From: an uncultured Paracoccaceae bacterium
GTDB lineage: Bacteria; Pseudomonadota; Alphaproteobacteria; Rhodobacterales; Rhodobacteraceae
DNA length: 64,000 nucleotides
Reading direction: 5' to 3'
Assembly (NCBI GenBank): GCA_951812305.1
Contig: CATOSB010000001.1
Location: 434,001 to 498,000, forward strand
The notes below the pieces were generated by a model, which worked only from the letters and a program-made list of their open reading frames with translations, had not been told where the DNA came from and made no database searches. Each line of letters starts with the position of its first letter. Position 1 is the first letter of the stretch. This document shows, in pieces, positions 55,581 to 64,000 of the stretch. A program made the position numbers and the translations under genes.

Positions 55581-58500
55581 TCGACGACGTTAACCGCGCC
55601 GGTATCCGTTATTGCGCGGAATTCGGGCCGATACATGTCTTCGACACTCGCCGCAGGGTGACGAAAGTTACCGGGACTGACCGCGCGGACGATGTAGCCC
55701 AGGCGGAATGACTTTTCCGATCGCCAATTGATTGCCGCAAGGAATCGCTCTTGCCGGAACTCGGTGTTCTCTGCACCGGTTTCCAGATTGAGCCAGTCCA
55801 GGGCACCAATGTCGCCGCCGCGCAAAAGGTTCGGGTTGTCGATTTCAAACCCGGCGGGCAGAGGATCGTTCACCATTAGCCGCGCCGAGACCTTGCTGAA
55901 TGGCTTGATCGTCAGAACCGCTACCAACCGCGTACCTTGCTTGACGTCGCCAAGTTCAACCGGATCGCCACCCATTGTGAAATATTGCCGTTCGATGGCA
56001 TATCCGTTGCCCTTCGCGCCCTCGGGAACATCCGGTACGCCAAACGTCGTCAGCGTAATTGTTGCTTCTGAGTCGCCGTCATTGCGGATGCGCAAGGCGT
56101 CGAATGCAACGTCGTCCTCGACTACTTTCACAAGCGGGCTGTCAATCGTTGCGCCGTCAATTGACAGGTTTCCAAAGTCGCCGGATCCGAGCATAGCGTG
56201 TGCCGCCATCAGCGACCAAACTTGTTCTTGAGTGGATCGGCTTTGCGTACCCTCGACCGGCGCGATGCTGGCCAAGAGCGTTTCGCGATCAATGGCGTTT
56301 GAACCGGCTTCAACGGCCAGAGTTAAAACGGCGGCACGATCACGTAACTTTGTACCGTAATCGACGCGCCAGATATGGGCCTCTTTGCCTGCCGCAAGCT
56401 CGCCACCGATCTGTCGAGCAGCATTGGCGAACATTCGGTCGGCCCGTGTCGGGTCTCCATATGCGGCAAGCGCCGCCCCGATTTGCGCGGTGGCAAGCGG
56501 CGTTGCAAATGCAGTGCCCTTGACGTCCGCGTAATAACGCAGGTCGGCAATCGATGCCGCACCTTCCCGAGCTAAGACGTACAGCGCATAAGCGATCTCT
56601 TCGCCGCCGATGTCAAAATCTGGCTCGTAGTTGACCCGATTGCGAAGGTTGTCGAGCGCGGTTCGAAACGCGATGGTCGGCAATTCATACCCTTGCGCTC
56701 GCGCGCGCGACAAGAAGTCGGTGACATAGGCATCAAGCCACAAATCACCTGACGCTGGGCGCCAAAGCCCGAATGCGCCGTTTGATGATTGGTTCGTCAG
56801 CACACGCTCAACCGACCGTTCGATCCGCGTCGAGATGTTGTCGCGTTCCTCTAGACCCAGCGCGCGCGCAACCTCATCGAGATACAAAAGCGGCATCGCT
56901 CGCGACGTCACCTGTTCGGTGCAGCCATATGGATAGCGATCAAGGGATTGCAGAAGTCCCGGCGCATCAAGACGCGCAATTGGGCCCGCGGCCAACGTTG
57001 CGGATGCCGTTCCAGCCGCAAAGCCCTCAAACACGTTTTCATCCAACGAAAACGTGCTGCCGGATGCCAATGCAAAACGACTGGTTCGGGTCGTGACTGG
57101 ATCATTCATTTGAACCGGAAGGTTTAGCGATTTTGTCAGGACTTTTCCGCCCGGCGTCGTGAGCACGACGTCAAATCCTTGCAAGCCCACCGCGCCCGCC
57201 GTGATTGGCAGGGAGAGAACCGTCTTTTCCTGATCGCCAAGCGTGATGCCCGAAGGCACGGCACGGTTCAACCGAACGCCATGCGCCTGAACATCCAATC
57301 CCATGCGGCCTGAAGGGCCGGAAGCATGGACGATTTCCAGCAATAGTCTGGACGTGTCGCCCGGCGCCATGAATCTTGGTAGGCTGGCTGTGACAACGAC
57401 GGGATCTCGTACCAGAACGTCTGTTTCCGCCTGTCCAACACCGGTTTTGGACCACGCAACGGCCAACAGGCGCACTGTGCCGTTAAAACTTGGCAACTCA
57501 AACTCAGTGCGGGCGTATCCGTCAGGTCCAACTTCAATTGGCCCACTGAAATAGGCGACAAGTTCTTCAGTTGGCGGAGGCGATTCAACGCTTTGGTTGA
57601 CCGTAGCGTCACCGCCGGAGCGGACCTGACCCATTGCGCCATTCAATCCGTCGATCAGCCGGCCATAGACGTCGCGAATACCAATTCCGAGACGCCTTTG
57701 GCCGAAATAGTGATTGTATGGATCAGGGCTTTCGAAACTGGTGAGGTTCAAAATGCCAACATCGACTGCGGCTATGGTCGCGTATGCGGTGTCACCTGCT
57801 GTCAGCCCGTCAACTTTCAACGCCACCGGCATTGGACCGCGCGGGTCGATTTCCGGTGAAACTTCAAACGTTGCGGACAAAGCCTTGGAACCCGGGTCGA
57901 CAGCTGCGTAGCTCAATCCAAGCGACCGGGCGGGGTTGCGGCCCGCGGCCACATCCATCGGGCGGATTAGCGTCGCTGTGACATAGGCACCAGCGCCCCA
58001 ATCATCTGTGACTGGGAGGTCAACAATGGTTTCGCCCTCAGCCACATTCACTGCTTTCATGTCGATCAAACGGTTCGACATAACGGTAATAAGCGCCTTG
58101 CCGGCATAGCGCGGTGCAAGGCGCAATTTCGCAGTGTCGCCTGGCAGGTAGGACTCCCTGTCGAGTGAGACATCGAGGAAATCGGGTGTCTTTGACGCGT
58201 CCGCGCCGCCATACCAACCGGCGTAGAAATTTGTCGATGCAGCGACGTAGTTCTCGCCAATTGCCTCAACTTTAATCTCGTATTCACCCCACTCAACGGG
58301 AGCAGAAACTGATACAGGCAGTGTGCCCAATGTGGCCTCGCCTTCGGCAATTCGGCTGCGCGTAGAAACAGGTTCCCAATTCCAGCTGCCAGAATAGCGG
58401 TACCATTGGTATTCGGTACGCACGCGGCTGATCGTCCAACGTACCGGCATATCCATTGGTTCCAAAGCGGCATTGAGAGCTATCAGATCAAACGCCGCGT

Positions 58501-59458
58501 CAGAGAACTCGTTCAATGTGCCATCGAACTTCGGTTTGATGCCGATAACCGGACCCTCTGGCGCAATCGGGTGCGTAAGCTTGCGTTCCACCGGTCGACC
58601 GGACCCTTCAGAAACGCGTGCAGCGATGATGGCTTCCAGCGGCTTGAAACTTGGTGCGAGTTCCGGAAACTCCAGACGCAAGCTCGCCAGCCCATCGGAG
58701 TCTGTTCTGGCGTCGCCGGGGAAGTAATATACTTCCCCCTGTACGGAATTGTCGTGTCGACCAAAGCGATAACCGGGGAAGTCGTCGAGAGACGTCGCCG
58801 TGCGCAAAAACATTTCGCCCTCGACCGTCAAATCGGAACCGGGTGCACCGAAGAGATAACGAACGTCGATATCAACAAAAGCGCGTGACTCTGTGGATAT
58901 CAGCCCATCGGGCATTTTGAGGTCAAAGTCGATCCGCTCCGGCAGAAAGTCCTCAACCAGCACGCGGGTTGAGGCAACGGATTTGTCATCCGGATCAACA
59001 TGGATATCCAACCGCCATGAACCGCGTGGCGAAGACCCAGCGGTTCGGAAACTGAAAACGTGCCCACCTGCCCTTGAGTTGCTGCTTAGATGTCTGGCGT
59101 ATTCAACACCATCCGGGCGATAAAGGATCGCGGTCAGAGGCAGACCTTCAATCGCCTCGGCCTTCGCGTCGCGGGTCAGCACCGTCGCGTTGATTATTTC
59201 ACCTGCACGGTAAGCGCCCCGATCTGTCGTTAGGAATGTGTCTATCGGACCAGCCGGATTGCGCCCTTCGACGCCACGGTCAGACAGGTCGAATTCGGGA
59301 TCCTTCAACGACAAGAACGTGATGTCATCGTCAGTCTTGGCAACGACCATTGCCGGTGCCGCCCCACCAGTACCACGTGTCAGACCGGCATCGAAACGGG
59401 CATATCCCATCATGTCGGTGGTAGCAGAATCCAATTCTGCATTTGATCGCGAAAGCAG
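55577..59458 (-). pseudogene. alpha-2-macroglobulin family protein, 5' end deleted
   Basis: Bacterial alpha-2-macroglobulin (YfhM type), a periplasmic protease trap normally paired with PBP1C. About 1293 codons remain of a family usually 1650-1850 long. The MG domains, the thioester motif YPYGCTEQVTSRAMPL and the C-terminal complement-like domains are present. The signal peptide and first MG domains are missing. At 59458 the reading frame runs straight into the IS66-type remnant, whose antisense bases supply the apparent start. Without signal peptide or native promoter it is almost surely non-functional. Confidence 0.88.
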
Positions 59459-59869
59459 CATGGCGATCCTCGCCAAGGGGCTCGCCTTCCACGAACGCCA
59501 GCCCCCGCTGGCCAAAAGCCCCGGCACCCGCGGCCGAAAAGCCAGGCGGCCAGGCCACAACCTGCTCCTCCGCCTGCGTGACTACCGCGATGACGTTTTG
59601 CGATTCATCGCCGACTTCGCGGTCCCATTCACAAACAATCAGGCCGAACAGGACCTGCGCATGATGAAGCTGCGCATGAAAATCTCGGGCACCTTCCGCA
59701 CCCTCGAGGGCGCGCGGGTCTTCGCCGACATCAGGTCCGTCATCTCGACGGCCAGAAAACACCGGTTCAACATCCTGGAAATCCTGACCCTGTCACCACC
59801 TCAGATCATCGCACGGCTCTGACGGAACAAAACCCCGCAACCCTATCGGACAGGGTGCTTGGGAGTTAC
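59459..59869 (+). mobile_element. 411-bp remnant of the IS66-type element
   Basis: As far as I can read it, identical to bases 40585-40995 of the complete copy, in the opposite orientation. It holds the last 120 codons of tnpC (from MAILAKGLAFHERQPPLAKS to IIARL, stop at 59822) and the intact right terminal repeat ending GGGAGTTAC at 59869. The left part of the element and the 5' part of the macroglobulin gene are both gone at one joint (59458/59459), so a single deletion from within the element into the gene explains both. Confidence 0.9.
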
Positions 59870-60043
59870 AAATGAAAAAAGAATGCCAAGGCCAAAGCGC
59901 ATAAGAGCCTCCGTTGTGTGAATAATGCAATCGTCGCACAGCGCCGTCGTTTCGGCAACGGATTCGCCAATGCAATGCGTCGAATTAAGCCAATGTTCAG
60001 TGTCTCGCGTCATGAGTGTGCCACTGCAATCTCTGGGGATGCC

Positions 60044-62233
60044 ATGAACGCGCCCGACCTGCTGGCACAAGAGCGCCGCGCGCGGATGGCGGCGGAGCGT
60101 TTGCTTGAATTAAAGCAGGCGGAGCTATTTGACGCCAACCGCAAACTGTCGGAACATGCGCGCCACCTCAGCGACGAGATCGTCGAAAAGCGGGTCGAAA
60201 CCGAACAGGTAAAATCCGAGCTGGAAACGGCCAACAGCGCGATTTTGATCGCAGAACGCCGCCTTTGGGATTCAATTGAGGCTATCGAAGATGGTTTTGC
60301 CGTGTTCGATCCCGATGGAATCATGGTTGCCTCCAATTCGGCCTTCATTGCCCCATTTGACGGGCTGGAAGCGGTTGATCTTGGCGCGAGTTACATAGAG
60401 TTGCTGAGAATTTGCGTTGAAGAAGGCGTCGTTGATCTGGATGGTGAGGCGCCCGATGACTGGATTGAAGCGATGATGTTTCGCTGGGCGTCTGAACGTC
60501 GCGCACCGCGCGTCATTCGCCTTTGGAACGGGATGTCGATCAAACTGATCGATCAGAAAACACGCGATGGCGACACCGTTTCGCTTGCGCTGAACATTAC
60601 AGATGCGATTCGGCGCGAGGACAAATTGCGCGAGGCGCGACATCGGGCAGAGGCTGCGGCACGCGCCAAATCCGCATTTTTGGCGAACATGAGCCATGAA
60701 ATCAGAACACCGATGAACGGTATCGTCGGTATGGCCGAAGTCCTAAAGGATACAGATATTGATGAGGAACAAGAGAGCTTCATCGATACGATTGTGTCAT
60801 CGGGCAACGCGCTTCTGTCGATTATCAACGACGTGCTTGATTACTCAAAAATCGAAGCAGAGAAGCTCTCGTTCCACCCGCAGCCATTCGATCTGGAACG
60901 GGTGATCCACGAAATTGTCATGCTCCTGCAACCAAATGCGCAGGCTAAGGCTATCGACCTTTTGATCGATTTCGACATGTTCCTGCCGACTAACTTCATC
61001 GCAGATCCTGGTCGCATTAGGCAGGTACTGACCAACCTGATTGGAAACGCCCTGAAGTTTACTGAAGATGGGCATGTCCTGATCCGCGTTGTCGGCCTGC
61101 CGAAAGAAGAAGGCGGCCCTTCCCACCAGATTCATATCACGGTCGAAGACACCGGAATTGGCATAGCGCCCGATATGGTCGGGCACGTGTTTGGCGAATT
61201 CAATCAGGTGGAGGATGAGCGAAACCGCAAATTTGAGGGCACAGGCCTGGGACTCGCAATAACCAAGCGCATCGTCGAAATGATGGATGGTAAGATCTGG
61301 GTTGATAGCGAACTTGGCGTCGGGTCAAGCTTCGGGTTCCAACTTGAACTGGATGCCAGCGAACCGGCCAACCCGGAACTTTCCCAAATGCCCGGCTGGA
61401 TCAGCCGGGTGATCGTGGTCCATCCGAATGCATTGAATCGGCGGATCATGCGCAAGCAGGTTACAAGTTGCGGTATTCCCGTGGTGGAATGCTCGCCCGA
61501 AGAAGACCTGAGCGCCGTCAAACCGCTGGCCACAGACGTCGTGGTATTGAACCTCGAAGATGAACAGCGCGATGTGAGCAAGGATATCGGAGACGCACAT
61601 CTGATAATTATGACCAACGGATCCATTGCAATCGATCAGGTTATGGACCGAGCGTCGAAGTCGCTGCAAAAACCGATACGCCGCCGCGAGTTTCTGGCCG
61701 CGCTTGCAAATCTCAAACCTCAAGAAACACTTGCTGAAGTTGCCGCCAATGATCCTTCGGCGGTCGGTGAAACGCCAACCGAGTTGCGCAAGATGCGCAT
61801 CCTGGCGGCGGATGACAACAAAACGAACCGGCTGGTTCTTGGAAAGCTGCTGAAATCTCTCAATACCGAATTACAATTTGCCACCAATGGCCGGGAAGCC
61901 GTTGAAGCCTATCAATCGTTTCGCCCAGACCTTGTGTTCATGGATATCTCGATGCCTGAGGTCGATGGGAAAGAGGCGACCAGGCAAATCCGCGATCTCG
62001 AGAAAAATGGCGGATTGCCGCACACAACAATTGTGGCCGTTACAGCCCACGCGATGGCCGGCGATGACGAGGTGATTTTAGCCGCAGGGCTAGACCACTA
62101 TTTGACCAAACCGTTGAAGAAAGCAGCGATGTTTGACCGCATACGCCAAGAAATCCCGGATGGGGCCGAAGCTGTATTTCCCGATGACGCAGAACCCCGG
62201 GTTACTACTAAATCACAAACATCGGTGGCATAG
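60044..62233 (+). CDS. cytoplasmic hybrid histidine kinase with a pseudo-receiver
   Basis: A 729-residue sensor kinase without membrane segments. Order: coiled coil (LLELKQAELFDANRKLSEHA), PAS-like domain (ILIAERRLWDSIEAIEDGFA), HisKA with phospho-His in FLANMSHEIRTPMNGIVGMA, HATPase with GNALKFTEDG, DTGIGIAPD and GTGLGLAITKRIVE, then two receiver-like domains. The first (VIVVHPNALNRRIMRKQV) lacks the acidic pair and the phospho-acceptor Asp (VVVLNLED has Asn). The second (ILAADDNKTNRLVLGKLL, FMDISMPEVDG, LTKPLKK) is complete. The ATG at 60044 has GGGGA upstream. Signal and partner unknown. Confidence 0.87.
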   Translation: MNAPDLLAQERRARMAAERLLELKQAELFDANRKLSEHARHLSDEIVEKRVETEQVKSELETANSAILIAERRLWDSIEAIEDGFAVFDPDGIMVASNSAFIAPFDGLEAVDLGASYIELLRICVEEGVVDLDGEAPDDWIEAMMFRWASERRAPRVIRLWNGMSIKLIDQKTRDGDTVSLALNITDAIRREDKLREARHRAEAAARAKSAFLANMSHEIRTPMNGIVGMAEVLKDTDIDEEQESFIDTIVSSGNALLSIINDVLDYSKIEAEKLSFHPQPFDLERVIHEIVMLLQPNAQAKAIDLLIDFDMFLPTNFIADPGRIRQVLTNLIGNALKFTEDGHVLIRVVGLPKEEGGPSHQIHITVEDTGIGIAPDMVGHVFGEFNQVEDERNRKFEGTGLGLAITKRIVEMMDGKIWVDSELGVGSSFGFQLELDASEPANPELSQMPGWISRVIVVHPNALNRRIMRKQVTSCGIPVVECSPEEDLSAVKPLATDVVVLNLEDEQRDVSKDIGDAHLIIMTNGSIAIDQVMDRASKSLQKPIRRREFLAALANLKPQETLAEVAANDPSAVGETPTELRKMRILAADDNKTNRLVLGKLLKSLNTELQFATNGREAVEAYQSFRPDLVFMDISMPEVDGKEATRQIRDLEKNGGLPHTTIVAVTAHAMAGDDEVILAAGLDHYLTKPLKKAAMFDRIRQEIPDGAEAVFPDDAEPRVTTKSQTSVA

Positions 62234-62240
62234 TCTGGTC

Positions 62241-62708
62241 ATGGATACGAAACGAGGGTTCAAACCACGGGCGCTAGGCGAGATTGCAATTCGCTGTGCC
62301 GACATGCCTGCAATGGTAGGTTTCTACGAGAACGTAATCGGTCTGGAACGCCTAACCGGCGACCACAACAGCGGGATCGTATTTTTCAAAATCGCAGAGG
62401 GATTTGGTGGGCATACGTCCATTCTGGCCCTGTTTCGGTATGACGATGGCCGCCCCGATCTGCATCCTCGCGGAGAATCTGCACCTGAAACCGGCGCGCG
62501 TTCTTCATTGCATCATATTGCATTGTCGCTGCCCACAGACGAACAAGACGCTGTGATGGAGTGGTATGACAGCCTCGGCTTGGAGTACCGCGTTCAGGTA
62601 TTTGACTGGATCGGCTGGCGGGGGATTTTCACCACCGATCCCGAAGGAAATACGGTCGAGCTCGTTGCCTACGATCCGCAATTCCTTGCAAACGGCGAAC
62701 AAATTTAA
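62241..62708 (+). CDS. VOC-fold (glyoxalase/dioxygenase superfamily) protein
   Basis: A 155-residue vicinal-oxygen-chelate protein. EIAIRCADMPAMVGFYENVI starts the first beta-alpha-beta unit and LHHIALSLPTDEQDAVMEWY the second; the usual metal ligands appear as His in SSLHHIAL and Glu in EGNTVELVAYDP, while the first-module position is less clear. Substrate unknown. The ATG at 62241 follows the kinase stop by seven bases, so the two are probably cotranscribed. It overlaps recQ convergently by four bases. Confidence 0.85.
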   Translation: MDTKRGFKPRALGEIAIRCADMPAMVGFYENVIGLERLTGDHNSGIVFFKIAEGFGGHTSILALFRYDDGRPDLHPRGESAPETGARSSLHHIALSLPTDEQDAVMEWYDSLGLEYRVQVFDWIGWRGIFTTDPEGNTVELVAYDPQFLANGEQI

Positions 62709-64000
62709 CTGTCTTCCAGCACCGAAAGAAACGCGGCACCGAATCGTTCGGCATGACGTTCACCCAAAAGTTTGGACAGTTGCTCTTCGCTGGGTCTATG
62801 CAACCGTGCAACCTTTGCAAGCTGGCTGGCTGTACAGCGCATTGGCTTGCCCGAACCGTCACCTCGGGAAAGATCGTTTTGCGCGGCGAGCAATCGGTCA
62901 TAGACAGAACCGGCGGATCGCCCGGACAATTGCTGTCGCGCCGGGTGCTGCTGCGCAACTGGTTCACCCACAATCACCGCTAAGAAATCCTGACCGAACT
63001 GAGAAAGCTTTTTAGCTCCAACGCCACTGATTCCAGCCATCTGATCCATCGTTACCGGTCGCGTTTCCGCCATCTCAATAAGTGTGCGGTCGTTGAAAAT
63101 GATGTAAGCCGGAACGCGCGCTGCCTCTGCAAATTCGCGTCGCTTTGCCTTCAGCGCAGCCAGAAGCGGCGCGTTTTCCTCGCTGACAAGAGCCTTTGCC
63201 GCCGGTTTCGATGTCGCCTTTGCAATTGTATCGCGGCGCAATTCGATCTTTGCCTCTCCTCGCAACAAGGGACGCGCCGCCTCCGTCATGCGCAGCGCGC
63301 CGTGTCGAGTTGGATCGGGACGGGCAAGGTCACGACCCATCATTTGGCGAAACACCGCTTGCCATTCGCCGCGAGACAGGTTCTTTCCGACGCCATAGGT
63401 CGGCAGCAAGTCGTGCCGCCAGTTTTTGATCTTTTCGTTCGCAGATCCGCGCAGAATGTCGATCAAATGTCCTGCACCAAACCGCTCCTCGGTGCGCAGC
63501 ATTGCTGACAATGCCTTTCTTACCGCTTCGGTTCCGTCAAAGACATCGACTGGGTTGTCGCAGAGGTCGCAATTCCCGCACGGATCTGCATCCTCCCCAA
63601 AATACTCCAGCAATGCCATTCGGCGACAGCGAAGTGCTTCTGCCAATCCCATCAACGCGTTTAATCTGCCATGGTCTGCGCCTCGCCGATCATCCGGTGC
63701 AAGGCTTTCGTCAATCTGACTGCGCCTTAGGCGAATGTCTTCGGCACCATACAACGTCAGCGTCTCTGCGGGCGCGCCATCGCGCCCCGCGCGCCCGATT
63801 TCCTGATAATATGCTTCGATTGATTTCGGCAGATCGGCATGTGCGACCCAGCGGATATCCGGTTTGTCGATGCCCATACCGAAAGCAACCGTGGCGACAA
63901 CAATCAAACCATCCTCACGCTGAAACCGGGATTCAACGATGCGGCGACCCTCGGCCTCCATGCCACCGTGGTAGTGGCAGGCCGCGAAACCAGCTTCGCG
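62705..64000 (-). CDS. recQ: ATP-dependent DNA helicase RecQ, 3' part
   Basis: 3'-5' helicase in recombination and stalled-fork repair. The start is beyond the window. About 431 residues remain: the second RecA-like domain with TVAFGMGIDKPDIRWVAHAD and motif VI YYQEIGRAGRDG, the zinc-binding RQC region (CRRMALLEYFGEDA then CGNCDLC), the winged helix, a HRDC domain near VPAYIIFNDRTLIEMAETRP, and a C-terminal tail. Frame and motifs are intact in the visible part. Confidence 0.95.
   Translation of the reverse strand, partial: REAGFAACHYHGGMEAEGRRIVESRFQREDGLIVVATVAFGMGIDKPDIRWVAHADLPKSIEAYYQEIGRAGRDGAPAETLTLYGAEDIRLRRSQIDESLAPDDRRGADHGRLNALMGLAEALRCRRMALLEYFGEDADPCGNCDLCDNPVDVFDGTEAVRKALSAMLRTEERFGAGHLIDILRGSANEKIKNWRHDLLPTYGVGKNLSRGEWQAVFRQMMGRDLARPDPTRHGALRMTEAARPLLRGEAKIELRRDTIAKATSKPAAKALVSEENAPLLAALKAKRREFAEAARVPAYIIFNDRTLIEMAETRPVTMDQMAGISGVGAKKLSQFGQDFLAVIVGEPVAQQHPARQQLSGRSAGSVYDRLLAAQNDLSRGDGSGKPMRCTASQLAKVARLHRPSEEQLSKLLGERHAERFGAAFLSVLEDS

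Noticed and set aside
59238..59822. Open frame on the plus strand joining macroglobulin antisense to the IS66 remnant
   Set aside because: It is a chance fusion at the deletion joint; only its 3' part is real tnpC sequence.
1..64000. tRNA, rRNA, CRISPR array, prophage or toxin-antitoxin pair
   Set aside because: I saw no cloverleaf-like sequence, no regularly spaced repeats and no such gene pair; nearly all space is occupied by recognised genes.

Overview
The window looks like the replication-origin region of an alphaproteobacterial chromosome, most likely Rhodobacterales (Roseobacter/Rhodobacter group). The basis is gene order and protein type: parB-parA-rsmG-mnmG-mnmE-rho-hemJ on one side, maf-aroE-coaE-dnaQ-secB-fxsA-timA-mltA-smr and hslVU on the other, alphaproteobacterial AddAB, a Tim44-like protein and an IalB-family protein. 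No rRNA, tRNA, CRISPR array or prophage is visible.

Layout. Bases 1-9493 carry argG (cut by the window edge), a sulfotransferase-like gene, msrA, mutS, the hrcA-grpE pair and the rph-rdgB-hemW operon. Bases 9490-16279 hold the leftward block parB, parA, rsmG, mnmG, mnmE and rho. Two perfect 16-bp parS palindromes lie here, one inside rsmG and one containing the GTG start codon of mnmG. Bases 16394-20283 are a nest of three insertion sequences. An IS982-type element with its own target duplication carries an unknown gene transcribed away from its transposase. An IS4-type element sits in its left end and an IS630-type element splits its right target duplication. Bases 20741-21141 form an AT-rich gap between leftward hemJ and rightward maf, and this is the best candidate for oriC.

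Bases 21142-31876 carry maf-aroE-coaE-dnaQ, secB, fxsA, timA-mltA-smr, an MFS transporter, hslVU, a capsule-transferase-like protein and trxA. Bases 31934-39348 form a tightly overlapping leftward operon: tsaE, a MurU-like nucleotidyltransferase, addB and addA. An IalB-like exported protein follows. Then comes an asparaginase gene split by a complete IS66/ISBst12-type element with an 8-bp target duplication. serB is divergent from serC-serA and a phosphoesterase, and a structured leader precedes serC.

Bases 47212-53562 are a homogentisate (tyrosine/phenylalanine) degradation operon: hmgA, maiA, fahA, an MBL-fold protein, a coupled 29-codon membrane micro-ORF and a flavin monooxygenase. A divergent MarR regulator shares with hmgA an intergenic 7+4+7 palindrome. 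Bases 53547-59458 hold pbpC and an alpha-2-macroglobulin gene. The 5' end of the latter has been replaced by a 411-bp remnant of the same IS66-type element. The window ends with a hybrid histidine kinase, a VOC-fold protein and the 3' part of recQ.

The core genes are ordinary housekeeping functions. The unusual content comes from recent IS activity (five elements or remnants of four families, two genes broken), the passenger-bearing IS982-type element, the origin region, and small regulatory or translational-coupling structures in the mutS, serC and hmg regions.
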